6,737 nucleotides of DNA from Victivallis vadensis (GCA_020718525.1 DYRX01000239.1:1-6737), one strand, 5' to 3'; positions 1-5,827 are shown, counted from the first letter of the stretch. Notes: generated from the letters alone by a model not told the origin. Numbers and translations are program-made.

Positions 1-10
1 CCCTCCGCCA
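1..10 (+). tRNA. Possible 3' end of a tRNA-Ser gene cut by the window edge
   Basis: The first ten bases read CCCTCCGCCA. This fits six bases of the 3' acceptor strand (CCCTCC, pairing with a 5' GGAGGG), discriminator G73 and an encoded CCA. A G discriminator with this acceptor is typical of bacterial tRNA-Ser; tRNA-Leu usually has A73. The T-arm, long variable arm and anticodon lie outside the window, so identity cannot be confirmed. The lack of coding sequence over the next 190 bases is compatible with a tRNA gene ending here. Ten GC-rich bases could also match by chance. Confidence 0.35.
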
Positions 11-20
11 CTCCGCGGCT

Positions 21-36
21 AAAAAAGTGCCACTTT
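21..36. terminator. Short hairpin with flanking A/T run, weak terminator candidate
   Basis: AAAGTG (24-29) and CACTTT (31-36) are a perfect inverted repeat around one base, realistically a 5-bp stem with a GCC loop. On the minus strand the stem runs into six T (A21-A26 on the plus strand), so it could end leftward transcription about 165 bases after the purQ stop. On the plus strand it follows the putative tRNA end and is trailed by CATTTTC. The stem is short and AT-rich, so this is only a candidate. Confidence 0.25.
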
Positions 37-140
37 CATTTTCACATGTCAAATCTGCTAAGGATCAGCAATCAAATATTGTTATTTCCTGATTATAAAG
101 AAGATTCGATTAAATCTCGCGGACTTTAACGATGTCGCGG

Positions 141-156
141 ATTCAGATGTCTGAAT
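141..156. promoter_or_regulatory. Perfect 7+7 inverted repeat, possible operator
   Basis: ATTCAGA-TG-TCTGAAT is a perfect dyad with a 2-base centre, in the spacer downstream of purQ. On the plus strand it continues into a T run (157-160). The 2-base loop and AT-rich stem make an efficient terminator unlikely, and the size and symmetry suit a dimeric regulator's site. Just upstream, TCGCGGA occurs twice as a direct repeat (117-123 and 135-141). No regulator gene is visible nearby. Confidence 0.25.
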
Positions 157-199
157 TTTTACCATTCTTGCAGGAGTTCAGCGAATTTTCACCCGAGGA

Positions 200-1003
200 T
201 CAGATATTTTCGGACGCGAACCTGACGGCGTTCCTGAATATCGCGGTGCCTTCTCCGCTGTCAGGAAGCTTTTCTCCGAGCGCAGAACGTCTTGTCCAGT
301 CAGGATCGTTGAACGGGGAAAGGAAGGCCTCCGGATGCGGCATCAGACCGAATATCCTTCCTGTCTCGTCGCATATCCCTGCTATGTCGTTCAGAGAACC
401 GTTGGGATTTGCTGGAAAGCCGGCACCGCAAGTTCCGCTCTCGTCGCAATATCTGAGCGCCACAAGATTTTTCTTTTCAATCTGATCCAGAATCTGCTTT
501 TCCGCGACGAATTTTCCCTCACCGTGCCTGATGGGAAGCCGGATGAGACCGATCCCCCTTGTGCAGATGCAGGGGCTTTCAGGGTTTGCCTTGAGAGTGA
601 TCCAGTCGTCTCTGAAGAGTCCTGAGTCGTTGTGCGCGAGCGCCGCCTCCCGGGTGAAATACTTGCCGCCTAGAGCTGGGACGAGCCCCAGCCGCGTTAT
701 CGTCTGAAATCCGTTGCAGATCCCAATTATCATTTTTCCGTCGGCGACAAAGCGTCCGAGATTTTCCGTAAATCTGCATTTGATTCTGTTAGCAAAAACT
801 GCGCCTGCGCCAAGGTGGTCGCCGAATGAGAAGCCTCCGATGAAGACCAATATTCCAAATTTGTCCAGAACAGAGCGCTTCGATTCGAGATCGTTGAGGT
901 GCATAAGCTCTGTCGCCGCGCCGCAGACCTCGAACGCCGCGGATGTTTCGGCTTCGCAGTTGAGCCCGTATCCGGTGATAATCAAAACTTTTGGCTTCTT
1001 CAT
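200..1003 (-). CDS. purQ: Phosphoribosylformylglycinamidine synthase subunit PurQ (glutaminase)
   Basis: This is the class I glutamine amidotransferase subunit of FGAM synthase (purine synthesis step 4, cytoplasmic). It hydrolyses glutamine and supplies ammonia to PurL, which converts FGAR to FGAM with ATP. The 267-residue protein opens with the PurQ-type strand and Asn-Cys turn (VLIITGYGLNCEAET, about 6-20). It then has the oxyanion-strand region FIGGFSFGDHLGAG (54-67) and the nucleophile elbow GICNGFQ with Cys96. The His-Glu pair is in MPHPEAF (His223, Glu225), so the triad is complete. Length is at the long end for bacterial PurQ (about 220-270). The ATG at 1003 follows AGAAGGAAG (1011-1019) at a 7-base spacing. 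The gene stands alone: purL and purS are not in the window, and glgB is divergent beyond 387 bases. That spacer could hold a long purQ leader. Confidence 0.95.
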   Translation of the reverse strand: MKKPKVLIITGYGLNCEAETSAAFEVCGAATELMHLNDLESKRSVLDKFGILVFIGGFSFGDHLGAGAVFANRIKCRFTENLGRFVADGKMIIGICNGFQTITRLGLVPALGGKYFTREAALAHNDSGLFRDDWITLKANPESPCICTRGIGLIRLPIRHGEGKFVAEKQILDQIEKKNLVALRYCDESGTCGAGFPANPNGSLNDIAGICDETGRIFGLMPHPEAFLSPFNDPDWTRRSALGEKLPDSGEGTAIFRNAVRFASENI

Positions 1004-1074
1004 TTTTTAGCTTCCTTCTGTAAGAGGAGTTCGGGGCGAAGTATGATTTCATAAGAACTTCATCCCTAAAGGGT

Positions 1075-1151
1075 TGCGGTTCCATCTGGCGCTTGCTTCA
1101 TATTTCCGCCAGAGGCAAGACCGCATGGGTATTGCCCCCTGCCAGAAATAT
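1075..1151. repeat. Two overlapping, mutually exclusive inverted repeats (structured element)
   Basis: Structure A has TGCGGT (1075-1080) pairing with ACCGCA (1120-1125), enclosing TCTGGCG (1085-1091) paired with CGCCAGA (1107-1113). CTTGC (1092-1096) can instead pair with GCAAG (1115-1119). Structure B is a longer imperfect hairpin: ATATTTC (1100-1106), CAG (1110-1112) and GGCAA (1114-1118) pair with TTGCC (1132-1136), CTG (1139-1141) and GAAATAT (1145-1151) around a 13-base loop. A and B share bases and cannot form together. This resembles either a switching RNA or a REP/MITE-like palindromic unit. The pairings are seen directly; the function is unknown. Confidence 0.5.
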
Positions 1152-1208
1152 TTGCGAGCCCTCCAATGGTTTCCTCAACGGCTCGGTTTATGACTTTTAC
1201 AACGGGCT

Positions 1209-1238
1209 CTAATATGAAAAGCGAAGGACGCTTTTCAA
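1209..1238 (-). promoter_or_regulatory. Candidate leftward sigma70-like promoter (towards purQ)
   Basis: On the minus strand, TTGAAA (plus 1233-1238, 5/6 to the -35 consensus) is followed after 18 bases by TATTAG (plus 1209-1214, 4/6 to the -10). Transcription would start near 1202 and give purQ an untranslated leader of about 200 bases containing the inverted repeats at 1038-1185. The spacer of this promoter is the terminator-like hairpin itself, so the AT-rich match may be partly fortuitous. Confidence 0.3.
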
Positions 1239-1245
1239 CTTTTTT
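1215..1245 (+). terminator. Intrinsic terminator-like hairpin, plus strand
   Basis: TGAAAAGCG (1215-1223) and CGCTTTTCA (1229-1237) form a perfect 9-bp stem with a 5-base AAGGA loop, followed after AC by six T (1240-1245). The T run lies only on the plus strand side, so this would stop rightward transcription before the glgB promoter. No plus-strand gene lies immediately upstream. It would therefore end a non-coding transcript from within 1040-1210, act as an attenuator in a long glgB leader, or insulate glgB. Confidence 0.6.
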
Positions 1246-1298
1246 ATCAATAATATCTCCATTAATTTTGCAAATCAGCCTTTCCTCTCCTTTTTAGG

Positions 1299-1327
1299 TT
1301 GATTGCATCCGCTTCGAGTGATATTGT
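1299..1327 (+). promoter_or_regulatory. Candidate sigma70-like promoter for glgB
   Basis: TTGATT (1299-1304, 4/6) is separated by exactly 17 bases from TATTGT (1322-1327, 4/6). A start near 1334 would give glgB a leader of about 57 bases containing the palindrome at 1351-1362 and the ribosome site. It lies just downstream of the terminator hairpin, as expected for an independently controlled gene. Confidence 0.4.
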
Positions 1328-1350
1328 AGGAAAGCTTTGCGCTGTTTTCG

Positions 1351-1362
1351 ATTTCCGGAAAT
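1351..1362. promoter_or_regulatory. 12-bp perfect palindrome in the glgB leader, possible operator
   Basis: ATTTCCGGAAAT is self-complementary over all 12 bases and sits between the candidate glgB promoter and the ribosome site. An overlapping shorter dyad, GGAA-A-TTCC, continues to the right. The position about 17-28 bases past the predicted start suits a roadblock repressor. No protein can be named. Confidence 0.25.
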
Positions 1363-1377
1363 TCCGCCCATAAAAAA

Positions 1378-1384
1378 AGAGGAG
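1378..1384 (+). promoter_or_regulatory. glgB ribosome binding site, fixes the ATG at 1391
   Basis: AGAGGAG lies 6 bases before ATG 1391. The frame is also open upstream to a TTG at 1337, but the 18 extra codons have no ribosome site and would encode through this Shine-Dalgarno sequence, so ATG 1391 is the start. Confidence 0.8.
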
Positions 1385-1390
1385 ACGTAC

Positions 1391-3619
1391 ATGTTGCAGA
1401 CAGGATTGATTCCATCCGAATCGGAGCTCCTAGCGCTTCTCGAGGGGCGGCACAAAGATCCGCACTCCATTCTAGGAATGCACAACTGCCCTGAAAAGCA
1501 CTCCATCGTCGTAAGAGTCTATGACCCGATGGCGAGCTCAGTCTCCATCATATCGGAAAAGTCCTGCGTCGAAGCGGCGAAAATCCCTGAATCGCCCCTC
1601 TTCGTCGCCGAATTCCAGAATACAGACCAGCATTTCGCCTACGAAGTGAAGAAAGTCTTTGCAGACGGGACGGCAAACCAATCACACGATCCGTACTGCT
1701 TCCTGCCGGGGATCGGCGAGCTCGACAGACATCTCTTCAACGAGGGCGAACATCGCCGCGTCTATGATTTCATGGGCGCTCATATAAAAAAAATGGGAAC
1801 CGTTGACGGCGTACTTTTCAGCGTATGGGCACCAAACGCCGAGCGCGTCTCGGTCGTCGGAGACTTCAACTGCTGGGACGGCCGCAGACACATGATGAGG
1901 CTGGTCGGCTCGTCTGGAATTTGGGAGCTCTTCATCCCGGGAATGTCCGAGGGTGACGTCTATAAATTTGAAATCCGCGCGCGGAACGGCGACATATTTC
2001 TCAAGCTGGATCCCTACGCATATAAGACCGAACTAAGACCAAGAACCGCGGCAATCGTCTGCGGAGACTCGCAATTCAAGTGGACGGACGACGAATGGAT
2101 AGAAAAAAGAAAAAGCACCAATTGGCTCGAACGCCCCATGAACATCTACGAGGTGCATCTCGCCTCCTGGCGGGGACCTGGCCTCAGGGAGCTCGATCCA
2201 AAGGACGAAGACGACTTCCACAGCTACCGGGACATCGCCCACTGTCTTGCAGACCATATCCTGGAAATGGGCTACACGCACATAGAATTGCTCCCCATCA
2301 CAGAACATCCCTTCGATCAGTCCTGGGGCTACCAGACGACAGGCTACTACGCCCCGACCGCCAGACACGGCAGTCCAGACGATTTCGCATATTTCGTTGA
2401 CTACATGCATTCAAAGGGCATCGGAGTCTTCATGGACTGGGTACCGGCGCACTTTCCGAAGGATGCATTCTCGCTCGGACGCTTCGACGGAACCGCCCTC
2501 TACGAGCATCTGGATCCCAAGCAGGGAGAGCACCGCGACTGGGGCACATATATCTTCAACTACGGCCGTTGCGAAGTTCGCAACTTCCTGATAGGCAACG
2601 CATTGTATTGGCTGGACAGATTCCACATAGACGGGCTCAGAGTTGACGCCGTTGCATCCATGCTCTATCTCAACTACTCCAGGACCGACGGGGACTGGAT
2701 CCCGAACAGGTATGGCGGGAACGAGAACATCGAGGCGATCAATTTCATGAAGAGGCTCAACGAGCTTACCCACGAAATTTTCCCTGGGACTCTCATGGTC
2801 GCAGAAGAGTCCACCGCCTGGGCTGGCGTGACAAGACCTGTCTTCACTGGCGGTCTCGGCTACACATGCAAATGGAACATGGGCTGGATGCACGACAGCC
2901 TCGAGTATTTCTCCAAAGATCCTGTCTTCAGAAGCTACCACCACGACAAGCTGACATTCTCCCTCTGGTATGCCTTCAGCGAAAACTTCGTCCTTCCTCT
3001 CAGCCACGACGAGGTGGTGCATGGAAAGCGCTCCATACTTGACAAGATGTCCGGAGACTACTGGCAGAAATTCGCCAACGCGCGGCTCCTTTACTCGTAC
3101 ATGATGACTCACCCAGGCAAGAAGCTCATGTTCATGGGCGCCGAGCTGGGCCAATGGAACGAGTGGGACTGCAAAAAATCGCTAGACTGGATGCTCCTCA
3201 AATATCCGATGCATGCGGGTCTTAAGCTTGCCATGAAGGATCTATGCCACACCTATAGAGCCAATCCCCCCCTTTGGGAAAACGATTTTACACAGTCAGG
3301 GTTCGAATGGGTTGATGTCAGCGACGTCAAACAGTCAGTTCTCTCATATTTGAGATGGGGGAAAGACAGAAGGACTCTCGTTCTAATCGTCCTGAACTGC
3401 ACCCCTATCGTAAGGGAAAACTACCGCATCGGAGTTCCCTTCGATGGAAGATGGCTGGAAATCTTCAATTCAGATGCCGCAGTCTATGGAGGCTCAGGAA
3501 TTGGCAACAAAGGGGCGGTGAACGCAGAAAATTATCCCTTCCACAGCCATCCGTTCAGCCTGAACTTGACTCTGCCTCCGCTTGCGGCTCTGGTTATGAA
3601 ACCTGAAAAACAGCAATAA
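1391..3619 (+). CDS. glgB: 1,4-alpha-glucan (glycogen) branching enzyme GlgB
   Basis: GlgB cuts alpha-1,4 glucan chains and rejoins the piece through an alpha-1,6 bond during glycogen synthesis in the cytoplasm. The 742-residue protein (E. coli about 728) has the full long-form layout. An N1 module (about 15-110, with HKDPHSILGMH) is followed by the CBM48-type N2 module (about 125-225, FSVWAPNAERVSVVGDFN). The GH13 catalytic barrel spans about 250-620 and the C-terminal beta domain about 630-738. GH13 motifs are intact: DWVPAHFP (349-356), GLRVDAV with nucleophile Asp419, AEEST with general acid Glu472, and LPLSHDE with Asp540. The spacings between these three match E. coli 405/458/526. The IELLPITEHPFDQSWGYQ stretch (298-315) is characteristic of branching enzymes. 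Codons end mostly in C or G, which suggests good expression. glgA, glgC and glgP are not in the window. Confidence 0.97.
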   Translation: MLQTGLIPSESELLALLEGRHKDPHSILGMHNCPEKHSIVVRVYDPMASSVSIISEKSCVEAAKIPESPLFVAEFQNTDQHFAYEVKKVFADGTANQSHDPYCFLPGIGELDRHLFNEGEHRRVYDFMGAHIKKMGTVDGVLFSVWAPNAERVSVVGDFNCWDGRRHMMRLVGSSGIWELFIPGMSEGDVYKFEIRARNGDIFLKLDPYAYKTELRPRTAAIVCGDSQFKWTDDEWIEKRKSTNWLERPMNIYEVHLASWRGPGLRELDPKDEDDFHSYRDIAHCLADHILEMGYTHIELLPITEHPFDQSWGYQTTGYYAPTARHGSPDDFAYFVDYMHSKGIGVFMDWVPAHFPKDAFSLGRFDGTALYEHLDPKQGEHRDWGTYIFNYGRCEVRNFLIGNALYWLDRFHIDGLRVDAVASMLYLNYSRTDGDWIPNRYGGNENIEAINFMKRLNELTHEIFPGTLMVAEESTAWAGVTRPVFTGGLGYTCKWNMGWMHDSLEYFSKDPVFRSYHHDKLTFSLWYAFSENFVLPLSHDEVVHGKRSILDKMSGDYWQKFANARLLYSYMMTHPGKKLMFMGAELGQWNEWDCKKSLDWMLLKYPMHAGLKLAMKDLCHTYRANPPLWENDFTQSGFEWVDVSDVKQSVLSYLRWGKDRRTLVLIVLNCTPIVRENYRIGVPFDGRWLEIFNSDAAVYGGSGIGNKGAVNAENYPFHSHPFSLNLTLPPLAALVMKPEKQQ

Positions 3620-3705
3620 TTCTCTTCCCAAGGCAGGCAAGGTAAACATTCGCTTAACGACGTAGTTCAGAGAATATTTACCACGCAAGTTTCCTTATTC
3701 CTTCG

Positions 3706-3738
3706 GGGTATTTACGAGAGCTTTTTTACCCGTTTTTT
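3706..3738 (+). terminator. Weak terminator candidate between convergent genes
   Basis: GGGTA (3706-3710) can pair with TACCC (3727-3731) across a 16-base loop, followed by G and six T (3733-3738), as expected for glgB termination. The stem is only 5 bp. A competing pairing, ACCCG (3728-3732) with CGGGT (3751-3755), uses the same arm, and GAGC/GCTC lies nearby. No matching T-run hairpin is visible for the opposite gene, so this one may serve poorly or Rho may act instead. Confidence 0.3.
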
Positions 3739-3757
3739 CAGGCTCAACTACGGGTGT

Positions 3758-5719
3758 TTACTGAACGTTTGCGGATATGCTTTTCAGGAGGGTCTCGAAC
3801 CAGAGATCGCTTTCCGGGATAGGTCGCCTGGGAACCCATCCATGCCTGATTTGCGCGGAGCCATCAGAAAATTTCGTTTCAAGAACTTGCTCAAGAAATA
3901 ATGGATTGCAGTTCTGGATGCGCCATTCCTTAAGGAGATCCGCGTCTATTTGATCTCCATCCTTTTCGGAGAGGACAATTGCGGAGCCGCGACTGCCCAC
4001 TCCCGATTCAACTGCAAATGAAATTGCGTCAAGATAGACCGCATGCGCAAAACAGAGCTGAATATTTCTCAGCGATTCGGCGGCATCCTCTTCCGACTCT
4101 ATTGCATGCCCCTCCAGCTTGATTCTCCTGAACTGCTCCCAGGCGGCATCCCGTGCCGCGCAAAGCCCCGATTCGGATCTTATATGGGCCGCATGACTGC
4201 TCATCCTGTCCTGAAATTCGGATCTTTCACTGCGCCAGTCTCTTCTATTCCTGGATTTTGCAATCCATTCTCTCAGCTCCTGGATTTTATCGGACGCAAT
4301 CTTCAGAGCCAAATCAGCATTGAACGCAGAGGTATTATCTTTGCGGGAAATATGTTCTGCGGCCCTGAAAGCTCCAACCTGTCCGGCATTCAGCGCCGCT
4401 CCGCCCGGGCGATAAACTCCATGCGAACCATTCACCTCGCCAACGGGATAAAAATGGGAGAGATCGGGAGATTCCCACCATGTGTCGCCTGAAAGCCCCC
4501 CATTGTTGTGCTGGGCGCAAACGGCAATTCCAAGCTCATCCTGGAATAGATTTATTCCGTGCTCCATGTAGAGGGATATCGCAGCAGGGTTAATCGCCAT
4601 CAGCCTCTCTACCGGACTCGATGCAAGCGCTCCGGATTTCATCAGATAAGACCGGGCTTCATCGGATATTTTCGCCGCATCGAAGCCATGCGGATTGCTT
4701 TTAAAGTCCAGGAACACGCGTCTCCCTTTGATTTCTGTTTCGACATGAACAAGAATATCTATCATTGAAGAGCCCGCAGGAATCTTTCTGGAATCGAACG
4801 GCCATTGATAGCCCTTGAGAAATGTCATGTCGCAGACTCTTTCCGGACTCTTGAAATAGTCCAGGAGAAATTCTCGTCTGTCCCCTCCGTCTTTCCCGAC
4901 GCTCAGAAAGCTCGGGACAGCCTGCATATAGGAGCCAGATACATTCCATCTGAACTTTGTGGATGCCATTCCGAATTGGGATTCACATAGATTCTGAGCT
5001 CCCGCCCCCGCCATGAGCGCAAGCCCTATTGAGCCTGTGTGGACGTGGGGATAGACGGATCTCTTGTATAGTCCCCCGGGACCACCCACAGCAAAGACCA
5101 AATCTTTCGAAATAAATGTCTCGAACTTTAGTTTTTTTCCTCCGGAAGCCGTCTCGGACATATTCAATGCCAGCAGACCGGCCGAGCGTTTTTTTTCGTT
5201 TTCATCCAGCGTAAGAAGGGCGACTGCAAGCCTCCCTTCAAATATCTTCACTTCGCGCCTCTTGAGCTCCTCAATCAGAAAACGGCAAATCTCCCGCGAG
5301 GTGTATGGCCCCACCGAACTTGCCCTGCCGACAGGATCATGGTCTGTCTTGTATGCTGCAAACTGCCCGTAAGGATCCGAAGGAAATCTTATTCCGAGAG
5401 AGTGCAGATTCAAAAAAGCCCTGGCAGAAAGGCTCGCCTCCACAAGGGCGATGTCCCCATGCATCGAAAAGCCGTCATAAAGGGACTGAGCCATCAGATA
5501 GTTGGAATCCGGATTTTTTCCCGACATGCCAATTTTATAATATGTCTGCTTGTCGCTTCCAGTGTTGATGGATGTGCCCATCTGAAGCCCTTCGCTGACA
5601 AGCGCGACGCTCCGCACACCCCTGAGACTGAGCTGGAGCGCGGCATTCAGACCCGCCGCCCCGCTGCCCAGAACAATAGCGTCGAACATGAATGCATTGG
5701 AGTCATTTCTTGTTTTCAA
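3758..5719 (-). CDS. FAD-dependent oxidoreductase, fumarate reductase/succinate dehydrogenase flavoprotein-like
   Basis: This is a soluble flavoprotein predicted to add or remove hydrogen across a C-C bond of an unknown, probably carboxylated, substrate. In the 653-residue form, the Rossmann FAD site is VLGSGAAGLNAA (16-27). HTGSIGLAL (227-235) and HNNGGL with His404 match the positions of substrate-binding elements in FrdA/SdhA. GEVNGSHGVYRPGGAAL (428-444) carries Arg437, equivalent to the substrate Arg of the NRLGG motif. A helical flavoprotein C-domain follows (about 475-600, with SRG at 576-578). The loop that holds the covalent-FAD His in SdhA/FrdA reads GTSINTGS here and has no His, so FAD is probably non-covalent. 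There is no signal peptide, heme motif or iron-sulfur partner gene. An SDR gene lies 124 bases upstream in the same direction. TTG 5719 is chosen for its AAGGAG; the frame is open to TTG 5734, and an ATG near 5689 is a third option. AprA and NadB are more distant relatives. Confidence 0.85.
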   Translation of the reverse strand: MKTRNDSNAFMFDAIVLGSGAAGLNAALQLSLRGVRSVALVSEGLQMGTSINTGSDKQTYYKIGMSGKNPDSNYLMAQSLYDGFSMHGDIALVEASLSARAFLNLHSLGIRFPSDPYGQFAAYKTDHDPVGRASSVGPYTSREICRFLIEELKRREVKIFEGRLAVALLTLDENEKKRSAGLLALNMSETASGGKKLKFETFISKDLVFAVGGPGGLYKRSVYPHVHTGSIGLALMAGAGAQNLCESQFGMASTKFRWNVSGSYMQAVPSFLSVGKDGGDRREFLLDYFKSPERVCDMTFLKGYQWPFDSRKIPAGSSMIDILVHVETEIKGRRVFLDFKSNPHGFDAAKISDEARSYLMKSGALASSPVERLMAINPAAISLYMEHGINLFQDELGIAVCAQHNNGGLSGDTWWESPDLSHFYPVGEVNGSHGVYRPGGAALNAGQVGAFRAAEHISRKDNTSAFNADLALKIASDKIQELREWIAKSRNRRDWRSERSEFQDRMSSHAAHIRSESGLCAARDAAWEQFRRIKLEGHAIESEEDAAESLRNIQLCFAHAVYLDAISFAVESGVGSRGSAIVLSEKDGDQIDADLLKEWRIQNCNPLFLEQVLETKFSDGSAQIRHGWVPRRPIPESDLWFETLLKSISANVQ

Positions 5720-5725
5720 ATCATT

Positions 5726-5731
5726 CTCCTT
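5726..5731 (-). promoter_or_regulatory. Ribosome site that decides a TTG start for the flavoprotein
   Basis: On the minus strand AAGGAG (plus 5726-5731) is followed by a 6-base spacer and then TTG (5719-5717). A start at the upstream in-frame TTG 5734 would place this sequence inside the gene. The internal ATG 5689 has no comparable site and would leave almost nothing before the FAD motif. Confidence 0.6.
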
Positions 5732-5794
5732 CAAGGTTCAGCATGTTAGAAATATTCCTATGAGAGCCACGGGTGCATTTCCCAAAAGTTGAAC

Positions 5795-5803
5795 ATTATC
5801 TCA
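5795..5803 (-). promoter_or_regulatory. Possible extended -10 promoter for the flavoprotein gene
   Basis: The minus strand reads TGAGATAAT (plus 5795-5803), a TGn-extended -10 with 5/6 to TATAAT. No good -35 is seen upstream, where the CACACGAAG repeat lies. Transcription would begin near 5788, about 70 bases before TTG 5719. The flavoprotein may equally be expressed by read-through from the SDR gene, since no terminator hairpin follows that gene. Confidence 0.25.
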
Positions 5804-5827
5804 CACGAAGACACAAAGCACACGAAG
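5802..5827. repeat. Short tandem CACACGAAG-type repeat
   Basis: Three near-identical units lie back to back: CACACGAAG (5802-5810), ACACAAAG (5811-5818) and CACACGAAG (5819-5827), a period of 8-9 bases. They lie wholly in the spacer between the SDR and flavoprotein genes. CACGAAG-like strings are recalled as common intergenic sequence in several environmental bacterial groups. That is recollection, not a search result, and no function is claimed. Confidence 0.6.

Larger units (their letters stand above)
1004..1390. other. Divergent purQ/glgB intergenic region, dense in inverted repeats
   Basis: These 387 bases hold no conventional ATG/GTG/TTG gene that I can support. From left to right they contain: the purQ ribosome site; a hairpin at 1038-1061 (GAAGT/ACTTC with ATGA/TCAT inside); competing inverted repeats at 1075-1151; two alternative pairings of one arm at 1155-1209; a strong plus-strand terminator-like hairpin at 1215-1245 that overlaps a candidate minus-strand promoter; a candidate glgB promoter at 1299-1327; and a 12-bp palindrome at 1351-1362. 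On the minus strand a CTG-start open frame of 70 codons (1066-1278) with a good ribosome site crosses the structured part. Structured RNA, dispersed repeat and degraded gene are all possible readings. Confidence 0.6.

Noticed and set aside
60..130. Leftward promoter from a perfect minus-strand TATAAT (near 93-98)
   Set aside because: No acceptable -35 or TGn extension is found at 16-18 bases, and no leftward gene is visible before the window edge. The match sits in AT-rich sequence.
132..485. Plus-strand open frame of 117 codons overlapping the 3' part of purQ
   Set aside because: It is mostly antisense to purQ, lacks a ribosome site at 132, and its low-complexity Ser/Pro-rich translation shows no domain.
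1004..1215. Known riboswitch (purine, ZTP/pfl, T-box) upstream of purQ
   Set aside because: I looked for the purine aptamer core, the ZTP CCGCCTGGGC-type segment and the T-box sequence on both strands and found none. The structured region matches no class that I can recognise.
1337..1390. Upstream TTG start extending glgB by 18 residues
   Set aside because: It has no ribosome site, and the extension would run through the real Shine-Dalgarno sequence just before ATG 1391.
2411..3154. Long minus-strand open frame of 247 codons
   Set aside because: It lies entirely antisense to the intact glgB catalytic domain, has no family motifs, and is the expected shadow of a GC-ending coding strand.
5339..5749. 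Plus-strand open frame of 136 codons over the start of the flavoprotein
   Set aside because: It is antisense to the FAD-binding region, which has a clear motif and a ribosome site. The composition looks non-protein-like.
5802..5827. CRISPR array
   Set aside because: The units are only 8-9 bases and directly adjacent, with no spacers of CRISPR length and no cas genes.
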